From Lucifuga dentata (Eukaryota; Chordata; Actinopteri; Ophidiiformes; Bythitidae), in NCBI GenBank assembly GCA_014773175.1, contig VXCM01006116.1, positions 41,683 through 105,682 on the forward strand: a DNA stretch of 64,000 nt, read 5' to 3'. Numbering within the stretch: the stretch's first letter is position 1; each line of letters begins with the position of its first letter. The translations under genes were made by a program, and so were the position numbers. Shown piece by piece: positions 12,401-26,200 of this stretch. Under the pieces are notes generated by a model. It made no database searches. It was given only the letters and a program-made list of their open reading frames with translations, and was not told the DNA's origin.

Positions 12401-15400
12401 TGCATGCCGCACTCTGATTACCGTCTGTACTCTGATCAAGGCCATAATGTGAGTAAGATGTCTATATTTCACTATCAGCTTCAGCTTCAGGAGCAGCACA
12501 GTGTGAAACATCCTGATTTCTGTGAGCTTTGGTCTTTTTCTATAATGTGGATTTATGTTATTAAATTACAGAACATGTTAAAGGAGTTTGGTGTCGCATT
12601 CTCTGGTAGATAACACATTTATATAACATTATTTTTTAAATATACAGATCTTTGTAAAAGCCTGAGCTTTTATCACTAATTGTTCTTTTGCACTATTAGA
12701 GACCTTCTATATTGCTTAGTGACCTTTTAATTTCTCATTTCTGGATGTAAAACATTGCTAGACACAAGGTTTAAATTGGGATTTTGAGGGTTGAGCGGTT
12801 CATGTAGCTGGAAATGACTGAATTGGCAACTCTGGACTGTGGCATTGCTGCTGCTCTGGTCTGTAGTATGTTTGCTGCTGCTCTGGTCTGTAGTACTATT
12901 GCTGCTGCTCTGGTCTGTAGTATGTTTGCTGCTGCTCTGGTCTGTGGTATGTTTGGTACTGCTCTGGTCGCATTCTCTGGTGGATAACACATTTATATAA
13001 CATTATTTTTTAAATATACAGATCTTTGTAAAAGCCTGAGCTTTTATCACTAATTGTTCTTTTGCACTATAAGAGACGTTCTATATTGCTTAGTGACCTT
13101 TAGTATGTTTGCTGCTGCTCTGGTCTGTAGTATGTTTGCTGCTGCTCTGGTCTGTAGTATGTTTGCTGCTGCTCTGGTCTGTAGTATGTTTGCTGCTGCT
13201 GCTCTGGTCTGTAGTATGTTTGCTGCTGCTCCGGTCTGTAGTATGTTTGCTGCTGCTCCGGTCTGTAGTATGTTTGCTGCTGCTCCAGTCTGTATATGTT
13301 TGCTGCTGCTCTAGTCTGTAGTATGTTTGCTGCTGCTCCGGTCTGTAGTATGTTTGCTGCTGCTCTGGTCTGTAGTACTATTATTGCTGCTCTGGTCAAG
13401 TCAAGTTTCAAATCAAGTTTATTTGTAGCCCAGCATCACATCCAATGTCTCAAAGCTTTACAGACCTGCACATTAGTAGCGGTTCCTGACCAGCCCAAGC
13501 TCTCTGAGAAGACGAGGAAAAACTCTCTAAAAACCTTATTATATAAGGAAAATGCAAGAAACAAAGAGATATTCCCTCTCCTCACATGACCAGGTGTGCA
13601 ATAGGAGCCGCAGGTGTAGAAACAGGTAAATTACAAAGATCAAAACAAGGAAATATTACAGAATAATATGAACAGCAATAGTCAATGATCCAGTTTAGTA
13701 TATGAAATCAATATATCAATATGAAATCAATGTTATGATGACTAAAATATGAGTCACATAAAGTGGGGTGGGGGGNACCATGAGAGGGGAGCCAGCTGAA
13801 CAGCAGACCTCAGCAGGCTAGGATGTCATCAGGGTCGTGGAAGCCACATGGCAGCCAGTTGGCAACAGCAATGGTCTGTAATACTTTTGCTGCTGCAGTC
13901 TGTAGTACTGTTGTTGCTGTTCTGGTCCGTAGTACTATTGCTGTTCCACTGGCCTGTGGTACTGTTGCTACTGCTCTGGTCTATGGAATGATTGCTGCTG
14001 TTCTGGTCTATAGTACTGTTGCTGCTGCTCTGGACTGTGGTACTGTTTCTGCTGCTCTGGTCTGTGGTACTGTTGCTGCTACCTGGTCTGTGGTATTGTT
14101 GCTGCTACCTGGTCTGTGGTATTGTTGCTGCTGCCTGGTCTTTAGCACTGCTGCTGCTCTGGTCTGTGGTATTGTTGCTGCTACCTGGTCTTTAGTACTG
14201 TTGCTGCTGCTCAGGTCTGTGGTATTGTTGCTGCTACCTGGTCATTAGTATTGTTGCTACTGTTCTGGTCTGCAGTAGTATTGCTGCTGCTCTGGCCTGC
14301 AGTAGTATTGCTACTGCTCTGGCCTGTAGTACTATTGCCGCTGCTCTGGTCTATGGTACTGTTGCTGCTGCTCTGACCTTTAATTTAATAGGTGATGTGA
14401 AAGCAAATACATTTCCTTAATATCAAAACTCAAATGCATTACTGTCAAAGTAAACTCTGCAAACAACCAGAACACTGTACAGATATTAAAATAATAAAAA
14501 CAAATATATCAAGCTACTTTATATCAAACGTTTTGTTACATGGATGTTAGGGATGTAAATCATCGTCTCCATGGTGATTCAATTTGATTATTTAAGGAAC
14601 GATTATTCGATTTGATTATCATCTAAATTCAAAACTTTTTTTAATTTCACTTAAAAATTTTAGAAATATGACTATGGGAACCTTAATTATACACTATTAA
14701 TGGAATACAAACAATATTTAATTCTCCAAAGTAGAATATCAGAACATTAACTTTTGCTATTATTAAACAGGGAGAACAAGCCAGTCAGTATGAATAGTCA
14801 AAATACCAACATGAATATTTAATATTTAACAGTAGTATCCAGTAGTAGTAACAGTAGTATAACAGTAGTAGTAGTATTAGTATTAGTATTAGTATTAGTA
14901 GTAGTATCCTCATCTAATCTAGCATTACGATTATTTAGGAAACGAATGGATGTATCGGGAAGTCTTTAATTTTCACCACAATTGGATTCCATTATTTTGA
15001 TTCCATTATTATCTCGATTTGATTATTTTTTCTTTGGTTTTACTATAGTGAACATGCTTTGTGCCACCTGGTGGACTCTCCCTCATACGACAATTACTAT
15101 TACGTATATCCTGTGAACCACAAAATCCTATTAATTGTCTTTTTTTTTTATAAACTCTATTTATTTGGAGTTTAGTACAAAACAACATTGTTGCATTAAC
15201 AGATTGTCTCCAATATAGTTGGTGAGCATATTGCATATTTATATACACATACATATCATACCCATGCAGTGCATGTATACAAGAAAAGAGAAAAAAAGAT
15301 GTTGGAGCTACATATAATGCTTAACACCCACAGAACAGCAAAAGCAAATTAAAAGAATAAAAGGAAAAAATTCAGACTCTAGCAGTACTGAGCAAACATA

Positions 15401-18400
15401 ATGTGTGTCACAGTAAAGCATAAACATGTCAAAGTATATGTATATTCCTACATACATATACATATGCATATACATATACATACAAATAAGCAGTCAGATA
15501 AAGGACGTCAGAGTGTTTATATTTACAACTTCAGGGAAAAAGCAAGGATAGAGAAAAAGGGCAGGTTCTAAGGCAAGTTCTGGACGGAGTTGTTAAAATG
15601 GTCAATAAATGGTTGCCAAGTCTTATAAAACTGGTTTGTATTCCCTCTCAGCAGAAACTTAATCTTCTGTAATTGGATATATTGCATTACTTCCCTCATC
15701 AGTGCTGAATGTATTGGAAATTTTGATTGCTTCCAGTTTGAGTAATATTAGTCTGCGTGCTAACAACGTAATAAATGCTATCATATCATATTGGCATTTT
15801 GATATTACCACATCAGGACCCCTCACTCCAAAAATTGCCTGGGTCTGGTTCAAAGGGTCTTCCTAAAATGTCAGGAAAAATTTAGAATATCTTCAGCCAA
15901 TACCCTGTTATTCTTGGGCATTTCCAAAACATGTGAGCCAGGGAGGCGGGACTGTGGCCACACTGATCACAAGATGGAATCACCAGATGAGAACATCTGC
16001 GAAAGTTTTAGTTTAGAAATACATAATCTATGAAGTATTTTGAATTGTATGAGCCCATGTCTAATACATATTGATGAAGAATGAACTTGATCTTGCACCC
16101 CATCCCAGCATTCCTCTGTAATCTCTACCTCTAGATCCTCCTGCCATGCCCATCTTAGTGCTCCAATGTGGTAGAGTGTCCCAGACTGGCAAGTGTATGG
16201 TATATGACAGAGGTACCCCCTTTACTGAAGGGATTTGATAAGAACAAGGAGTCCATAGGAGTATCAGGTGGCTTGTTGGGGATAGTGGGCAACCCTGCCT
16301 GGTGGATCTGCTGAGAGAGAAATAGTCTGAATTTATGTTATTTGTTTGGACTGAAGCTACTGGATGGGCATAAAACAGTTTGATCAGAGATATACATTGA
16401 GAACCGAACCCAAACCTTGACAGAGTCACAAAGAGATAGTCCCATTTGACCCTGTCAAAGGCCTTCTCAGCATCCAAGAATATAAGTACCTCTGATTCTT
16501 TGGGATTGGTATTTGGTGTATGTGTGATATATGACAGTCTTCTAACATTAAAAAACAAGAGCCTCTTTTTTGATCAATCCTGTTTGGTCTGTGGATATTA
16601 TTGAAGGAAGGACTTCTTCTAAGCACGTGGCCAAAATTTTAGCTAGTATTTTTGGATGTGGTTCTTAAATGTGAGCCACATCTAAGAGGCTCACTAGTCT
16701 ATATGAACCTGGTTCCAGCAGGTCCTTATGTTTCTTATGTATTAAAGAGATTCTGGCCTGATAGAGGCTGGGTGGGAGGTAGCCTTTTACCAGTGACTCA
16801 TTATAGACTTCAAGTAACAAGGGTGAAATTTTGTGCCTAAAGGTTTTAAAGAATTCTGATGTGTAGCCATCTGGTCCTGGGGCCTTTGATGTCTGCATAT
16901 TTTGTATTTCCAGTATTCCTCCTTAGTTATGGGTCTTTCTGAAAGCATTTTACAATCTCCACTAATTGAGGGTATTTCTAAATTCTCGAAGAATTTATCA
17001 ATCAGTGATGGATCCCTTCTAGATTCTGAAGAGTACAGCTCCATAAATGTGTTGTTTATTTCTTGTGGATCCAGTGTTATTTGCCCAGAGCTGGTGTGTA
17101 TCTCTGTGATTAGCTTGGATGCAGCTCTCTCTCTAATTTGACTTGCCAACATCTTACCCGCTCTTTCTCCATGTTCATAGACTCTGTGTTTAGCTCTAGT
17201 CAGTAAAGCAGCTGTTTCCATAGTATTAAGCAAATTAAATTCTGTTTGGAGGGAAAGCCTCCTATTATATAGGTCCGGTGAAGGGGAAATTGAATATAGC
17301 CTGTCCAGTTCAAGTATCTCGTCTGTCACTTTAGTTTTTTGCTCTCTCTATTCTGTTCTCTCATGAAAGTTTGACAGGAAATGATCTGTCTACTGATGTA
17401 AGCTTTGAAAGCTTCCCATAATGTAGATCTTGAAATGTCCTAGGTGTCATTTATATGTTATATAATATATAACATATACATGTTTCAATATGACCTTTGT
17501 TTTTTTTTTCCACAAAAATTTCATCTGACAGTAATTCATTATTGAATCACCATATTCTGGCATTGCTCTTATTTTTAAACACTGAATGAAGGACTACAGG
17601 ACTACGACTGGAGAGCACTATTGCTTCATAGTCACAATGTTTTACTGCTGATAACAACTTGTAATGTACTAAGAAAAAGTCAATCCAGGAATACGAGTGA
17701 TGAACTGGAGAAAAATAGGAGTATTTATGTTGATTTTGGTAGGTGAATCTCCAAGGGTCTGTTATTTTATGTGTCTTTAAGAAGGAGTGTAGTAACTTAG
17801 CTGACTCAGAGAGGAGTATTGGCCTGTTTGACAATCTATCAAGAGCAGGGTCAAGTATTAGGTTAAATCTCCTCCCATTATTAGCTGGTGAGTATCTAAG
17901 TTTGGGAAAGTGGTCAGAAAGGAAGATATAAAATGCTCATTATTGATATCAGGGGCATAGACACTGGCCAGTATGACTGGAGTATTAAACAATCTCCTTG
18001 TTACAATAGTATATCTCCCATGTGAGTCTGCTATTAGGTTTGTTGTGTTGAAAGGTATATTTTTCTTTAAGAGTATTGCTGCTCCTCTAGACTTGAAGTT
18101 GCAGCAGGAGTGAAATACTTGTCATCCTAGGCATTTAGTGTGTAATCAACATTGGTCTTGGTCTTTCAAATGGGTTTCTTGCAAAAAAGCAATATCTGCT
18201 TTCAGTCTTTGAAGATAAGCCGTCACATTTCGTCGTTTCACCGCTCTGTTGAGTTCTTTACAATTCCATGACACATATCATACGACATCTTCCTGTTGAT
18301 CTTTTGCTGAGTGTTTTATCAGACTAGCCAAAGCCCACTTTTAGGAAATATAAAGCGCCTATGGTATATCAGTAATTTGACATCCATAAAATAAGAAACA

Positions 18401-20165
18401 AAGACAAAAACAGAATGAATTTTGGTCAAACACCACGACTGCACATTTGAAACGACTTTGAGCCCCCTCTGTTTACCCCCATTTAAAATAACTTGAAAGA
18501 AAACTCCAAAATTTCCATGCATTCATGGATTAATAAAGTTCAGTTTCAGACTGTTTCAAATATTCTGACCTTTGATTGTTTGATTGTCGACCATTTTGTT
18601 TCTGCTTACATTTGCACTAAAAATTTCAGTTTTATTTAGAAGTTATTATCGTTTTTTTTTTTTTTTTTTTTNTTTTTTTTTTTTTTTTTTATCAATATTT
18701 GCATTTTGGATTGAGGATTTCACTTGTTTCATTTTGCTGTTGACATGTGACCTTAAAGGACCATACCATTATTTTGCATATTTGAGCCTAATATATTAAA
18801 TTTTCATACATGTAATGTTACTGGCAATCATTGCCCAAGGCATACTACTGGAATGGTGAATTAAAAATGTTTTTCCTACCTTCCAGACCTCCATTGGTTT
18901 CAGTTCATTCTGCTATTAAAATCAACTTGTTGATACTTGAAACGTTCTTGGGATAGGNNNNNNNNNNNNNNNNNNNNNNNNNNNNNNNNNNNNNNNNNNN
19001 NNNNNNNNNNNNNNNNNNNNNNNNNNNNNNNNNNNNNNNNNNNNNNNNNNNNNNNNNNNNNNNNNNNNNNNNNNNNNNNNNNNNNNNNNNNGGGAATATA
19101 GTCCCAAAAGAAGACCTGCATTTATGGAAAAATTTAAAGGACCATGACTTCATAAGGCTGTGTAACTATTAGCAGGAGAAACATGGATTTTTAAGGTGGG
19201 TGTATCACTTGAACATTTGATTTTGAAAGATTAAGAGATTTTGCAAAATATCAGGAAAGCTGAAATACGGTTTTATCCTTTGGGAAATGATTGTCAGTAA
19301 CATAACGTATGAAAATTGAATATATTAGGCTCAAGCATGCAAAATTACTGGTATGGTCCTTTAAAATCTGAGCTCATTTTATTTGCTGATACTATTTATG
19401 TTTTATAATGACTGAAGATGAGCGGCTGAGTTACTGTTTATTATTTCTGCTTTTACTGATTCATTTTTACTCGTTACAGTTTGTAGTGTACGTTGTTTAC
19501 TTCTAAAATCACCATGACAACTTTGTTTAGTTTTACACCTGCTCATATTGTCTTTAATATTATGACCACAGAAATACATCAGATATCATGATATATTTAA
19601 GAATTTATTGCCCAGTCTTTGTTTGTCACTGTATCAAAGAGCAAGTTTCTGATCTGTGGACCAAAAATTAATTTGGAAAAGATTATCAGTGCTTACGTGT
19701 CAGTATTTGGGGGCGGGACATAAGGGCGTGATGTTGCATCTTATAACCTCATTTCCTGTTCCTCTCTTTGGCTCCGCCCCCTGCAGACTACTGTGCCAGT
19801 AAGTTTGCGGCTATAGGTTTTGCAGAGTCGGTGGGATTGGAACTGCTGGCCACCGGGAAAGACGGCGTGAAGACCACCATCGTGTGTCCATACTTCATCA
19901 ACACCGGCATGTTCGACGGATGTCAGACTAAGTAGGTGACATGACTGAACCAAACGTGCAGTCTCGTCTGTGTGTGTCTGAGAGAGAGAGAGAGAGAGGG
20001 GGAGAGAGACAGAGGACTGTCTCTGTCTGTCTTTTGCACATTAATTGCTCAAATCTATTATTCCTTCAAACTTTCTCTCTTGACTTCAGTAATTGATTAT
20101 TAAACCTCATGGTCTCTGCAGATAGGTTTCTATAGACCTTCTTGTTGTAGATATATTGAGGGGTG

Positions 20166-20205
<40 letters not shown>

Positions 20206-23200
20206 TCCGCAAATCAATGAACATTAAAGTTTCATTGACAGATCAGCAGGCCAAAGGGCTTGAAGGAGAAAGTGGGAAATGAAAGGGAGATAGATGAGAT
20301 GGAAAGAGGAGGATGAGGAGCAGAAAGGTTTAAAGGTTTATGCAGCAGAAAATAAACCTAAAATAAAACTTAAAATAAATCAGTGACAAAATATTTCATT
20401 CAGACCTCAAACTCTGACATCCAAAACGCAACTTATGCATCTTTGATGTGTAAAATGTGTTTTTTAAGCTGAACCAAATGTGTTATACCCACACTGTGTC
20501 TCCCTGCCATACCGTGTGCATCAGGCAGCACGTGACAGGGTTGACGTGCACGCACCTGTCTGTCATTCCGCGTGGATCTCACGCACACGTTAAACACACG
20601 CGTGATGACAGGAGAGCAGCTTTTTTACCCTGTGGAACCTGTGAAGTTTTTTTTTTCTTCACGTTTTTAATTCCCTGCTGGTAGAGATGAGCTGAGAAAA
20701 GTCAAGTTCAGTTTTCACGCCAAAGCCAAAGGTTTGGGCTTTTTTTTTTTTCCTCCACATAAAAATAAACAGATAAAAAGCTGCAGAATCAGCAGATTGT
20801 GTTCTGCACTGAATTTACCTTAGAGCCTTTTGTGGCCAATCAGAAGTGGTTACTATACTTTGGTCCAGCCAATCACCTGTTTTTCTGTTTATTGATGAAC
20901 ACAGAGAGAGAACAGAACTTCATACAGCGGCCATCAATTAAAAAAAGAATCAACTGCTGAACTGATCGACTGTAGAGTTGATTTCTATAGGGAAACCTGG
21001 AAGGTAGGAAAAACAACTCAAATACTTATCGCTGTAGTAGTATGTTTTGGCAAAATGTTTATCAGTAATGTAATGTGTACGTGGGTTGTATTTATTGGGC
21101 TCAAACATGTAAAGTCACCAGTATGGTCCTTTNTGTAATGTGTACGTGGGTTGTATTTATTGGGCTCAAACATGTAAAGTCACCAGTATGGTCCTTTAAC
21201 TCTTAAATGCATGAGTCGTTTCCATCCATTCCTACATACGTCGGGTCGTTAGAGAGCCGTTACTTACGCAACACGAATTGAGCTACAAAGTAAAATATTT
21301 TAGCTTGTGAACTTTTCGGAACATTGTATGAACGATAACAAACCCACAAAAAAAAAACAAAACAAAACATTTTTTGCCATATTATATTTTTACAATGACT
21401 TATAGATCCGTCATCGCAGCGATGCTGCTCTGCATGAAACTCTGACATGGCGCTGCAGCGTCTTTCTGTAGCGGTAAGCTAGCAGCAACAGCTTCTTCCT
21501 GCTAGTTTCAGTGTTTGTTCATCATATCACTGATACTACAGCGCCACCTAAGGNAACAGCTTCTTCCTGCTAGTTTCAGTGTTTGTTCATCATATCACTG
21601 ATACTACAGCGCCACCTAAGGACCAAAGCCGAAAACACAACTATTACCTGCTGCCTGGAAAAAAAAAGTGACACTCCTACATGCCTCAGTGACCCTATAC
21701 ACTTTTAAGCGAAAAACATTGGAAAAACAATAATTTTCATTAATTCTGACAACTTGAAACCATAAAACTGTTTAAAAATAAGGAGGTTGAGGAATACCAG
21801 GAGGTTGAGTGCTTACTTGAAAAAAATGAATGAATTAGAGGTGCGTAAGGTGGTCCAGGATTGCTAAACACCCGTCCTGTGCATGTAAGGGTTAAGTGTG
21901 TGTGTTGTGATGTCGTGTGGACTCTGAAGCTTCAGATTACACTTACAAAACTTTCTGTATGTTGAGTTTTTGTCAATTTGGACGTGATCCATGCAGCCTC
22001 CTACTGCCCTCAGCACCCTGTGGTGAGCTGGAGCTTATCATTTAGTTGATGGTCAGTCTAACACACACAGAAACCCATTCACACCTGCAGTGTTTTTTCT
22101 GGTTCTTTGGCCCTGGTGTTTTGGTCTGTGGGAGGAAAGCAGATCAGCCGCAGGAAAGGAGAAGTGTCCTGGTGTTTAATGCAGCCAGAGAGCAGCTGAG
22201 CGTGGAAACGGCCACAGCACCGCCTTTTCACACATTCTCCCACTGCATGCTCCCGCTTACGCTAGTGCACATGCACACAGACACGGGACACAGTCTGACA
22301 TTAGAACGCCACAGAATGTCATCACGCTGACAGTGTGAACCTCACAACTCTGTGGACGTTCAGCCGAATCTGCTGCCCTCAGCTCAAGACAAAACCAGAT
22401 TTTATCTGGTGAACATGCACATATGAAACACACGTGTTCCAGGTATCATTAGTGTGACACATGTTCAGAGGTCCAGTCATCATACTATGACCCGCGTCTC
22501 CACCTCACGCTTAATGCAACCATCGTTCCAGACCAAGCTGCTCTTGTCTTCAGCATGGATCAAACAGGAAGTGTGTGTACCGTGATGTAAACCCACAGCG
22601 CCGCATGGACCAAACAGGAAGCATGTTGGCTGCCACATCTGATTTTTTTTTTCTTTTTTTTTTTTTTTTTTTTTTTNTTTTTTTTTTTTTTTCATCTACA
22701 CACACACACACACACACACTCTTCAGCTTCTCCATTGTTTTTCGCTTTCATTGAGGTAGAATAAGAATCTCTTATTTATGAGGTCATCACAGTTCCCGCT
22801 TCAAGTCCTGCTACTTCCTGATTCCAAACAGGAACCAACTGTTCTGTTTCCAAACCAATTTATTTTTTGGTCCACATGCTCTGAATGATTAAATTCAATT
22901 TGAACCACAGCAAAAGCTGTTCTGACGGCAGTGCTCTAATGATGACCTGGCTGGAATGAAAGCCTGGTTCTCTCTGCAGTTGAGGTTAAAAAAAAAAACA
23001 AAAAAAAGGACCCGCCACTATCAGAGCATTTCTGGTACTCTCATAAGGAAGGAGATAGATGCTGGTCTACGGGGATTTTGCTGTAAAATGGATTAATGGT
23101 GACAAAACCTAATCATGGGATCTGTTTAGGAAACTTTTACCTTCCAAACGATGGTAAGATCACATATTTATTCATATTTTAGTGGGTTTTTTTTTTTTTT

Positions 23201-26200
23201 TTTTTTNTTTTTCAGTGGTTTGACAACATCATTAAATGTGTATTTTTTTTTTTAAGGCTGGGTCGTCCCTCGAAACCTGGGCAGGTCTTCATTTACCTAG
23301 GCGGGCCGCCCATGTTTCCCTATGTATGGGAAACACTGTGCTGTAGTGGGGAAGTTTAAGCTGAAGGAGCCGTTTCCAAATCAACTGCATAGGAGATGGC
23401 AAAGTTAAATTTCCAGGATTTGGCTGTCGCACAAACCATGTTTTCTTGTTCACGCGTGTGTATCACAGCTCTTGGTGAATGTGTGCATGTGTGGCCTTTC
23501 AGGGCGGAGCTGTGTTCACACCGTGTCACGTAACGGTCGTTCAAATTCATGCGCCCATGTACAAGCCACCAGCTTCAGAAGTTTTGCTCACGTGACACGT
23601 ATCAGATATGCGTTGTGAAGATTTAAAAAGAAAAAATAAACACATGAATCATGTTTTCTCATCCGTTTTGGGATGCACACGTGAAAGTAAATCAGGTATG
23701 TATCGGATATCTGCCAATGTGACTGTGATATAAATACATGTAAATACGTACACAGATCAGAATTTCCTCCCCATTCCAGTTCATACGTGATAAAATGTGA
23801 GTCTCTTCTGGTTTATCCACATATAAGACGTGGTCAAAAGTGTTGGTACCATTCCAGTTAAAAGAAAAAACTCACAATTTTCTCTGAAATAAGTTGAAAT
23901 TGACACACCAATTGGCATCCACCATTCTTTATTCCATATTTAACAGAACTGACGCTTTGCCCTGGATTTTCAACGTAACATAGTATTTTAAATAATAAAA
24001 CAAATGAAAATGGAGAAAAATATTGGGACCTATAACCTAATGTTTTGTAGAATAGAATAGAATAATAACTTTATTGCCCACCGAGGTGGAAATTTGTCTT
24101 TGGCCTCAGAAGTGATACAATGTGAAAACAACACATTAACTAGACAAACACACCAGGCTGGCACAAAAATTGAAATTGTTAAGTGAACGGTAAAATACAA
24201 TACAACATTTGATCTTTAACACAGAAAACAGTCATCATCAATCGAAATCTGAAATCCTCAAGAGTTCAACAAGGAAACAGCAGTTGGGGTGAGAGTTATT
24301 TGTATATGTTCTTAGAGGTTCTAGGAACCCGGTATCTCTGTCCTGAAGGGAGCAGTTCAGCTTCATAGTGCAGAGGATCAGACACTATCTGATGAGCCTT
24401 CCGTCTGGCTGCTCTTCACACACATTTGTCAGCACACCCTTTTGAAGCAGTCACTACAATCAAGCTCTTTCTGGAGCTTGAGTGAGACTTCTGCCTGGTC
24501 GTCTGGCCCACTCTGCTCTCTCAGGTTTGCCTTTTCCCAACTGTGAGTTTCAGCTCTTTCCACTGATCGATTGGATTCAGGTCAGGACTTGTAGCAGACC
24601 CATGTTTCCTTCTTATCCATTCCTGGGTGATTTTAGATGTATGTTTTGTGCCGTTGTCCTGACCTGAACTTTCTGACACTGGGCAGTATGTTTCGCTCCA
24701 GAATGCCTTATAGTCTTCTGATTTCATTGTACCTCTCACAGATTCAGGACAGCCTCTGCCAGACGCAGCAAAGCAGCATAACTGACCCTCCTCCCTGTTT
24801 CACAGTAGGGATGGTGTTCTTCGCTTTGGAAGCTTCACTTTTTCTTCTGTAAACATAGAGCTGATGGGACTTAAAAAGCTCTAATGTTGTTTCATCTGTC
24901 CAAAGGACATTCTCCCAGAAGCATTGGGGCTTGTCAGCCTGCATTTTAGCACACTCCAGTCTGTTTTTTTTTTATGTCTCCCTTTCAAAAGTGGGTATTC
25001 CTGTGTCTTCTTCCACTCTTATTCAAACAGCGATGGGCGGGTGCAAGCAGGCACTGTTGTACCTTGATCTAGAAGGTTAGCTTGAATCTGTTTAGAAGGT
25101 TTCTGTGGCTCTTTATCCACCATTCGAACTATCCTTCTTGTCAATCTGGAGTCAACCGTCCTCTTGCGGCCACGTCCAGGGAGGTCGGCTCCAGTCCTGT
25201 GGACCTTAAACTTCTTGATAGTAATTGCAGCCGTGGCCACAGAGCATGAAGCTGCTTGGAGGTGATGGTCTTGTAGCCATTACCCTAACCATGCTTGGTA
25301 ATAACTGTCTTCCTTATCTCCTCAGACAACTTTCTTCTTTTCTTTCTCTGATCCATACTCAGATTGGTGCACACAGTGATACAGCACAGTGAGTACTTTC
25401 CTCCATTTAAACAAGCTGAATGACTGATAAAAGACTGAAGACACTTGTGACACTAATCAAAGGAAGAAGCCTGCTTGAAATATCCTGCAATTCAGTATCT
25501 TTTATTATTTCTAAGGGGTATCAACAATTCTGTCCAGGCCATTTTTGAATATCTTTGTAGAATAAGCAAGAATCTTGTTATTTCACGGTCAGGGTGTATT
25601 CAGCGTATTATTTCACTCATTACTAAATCTTATTTTTCACATTTTTTTTAAAATTTTTTATTTATTTTTTTATTCAATGGCAAACCAAAGGCATGCATGA
25701 CAAAAGAGCTTCTAATTTCAACACTTTTCAGGAAGAATGGAGCATTGTTTCAGTGAGGTATATAGGCACCAACATGTTTGACCACGTCTGTAAATGACGT
25801 AAGCGATCAGCGATCAGAAGAACACTCCATCAGCAGAAATGGAGGACAAACTATAGATATCACACGTGCTGATGTGTGTTTAGTCAAACAGATGTTAGTG
25901 TGTGATAACAGGCTCTTCCCACTTCTCCACCCTGATCACCCTGATGTGGTCCATTCTGAGTCCTTGCTTGCATCCAGACTTCCTGTGAGCTGAGGTAGCA
26001 GCAATTGTTGCTGTAAGACGTTGCTGCAACACGTTGCTGCTTCTTCTCCGTCTGCAAACATGATTCTTTGTGACCTTTAAAATGATTTCTGTCTCATTTT
26101 CCTCCATTGCAGCCTTTTTTCCCCCATTCATCTCCGAAATGTGTGCATCCCCAAACCCGTATTTCTGTACACAGAGTGTTTCAGGTCAAAACTGTGTAAA

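Noticed and set aside
13054..14248. Long Cys/Leu/Ala-rich and Gln-rich frames
   Set aside because: Products of the 27-bp repeat on both strands.
18900..19153. Frames across 18958-19091
   Set aside because: Mostly N bases.
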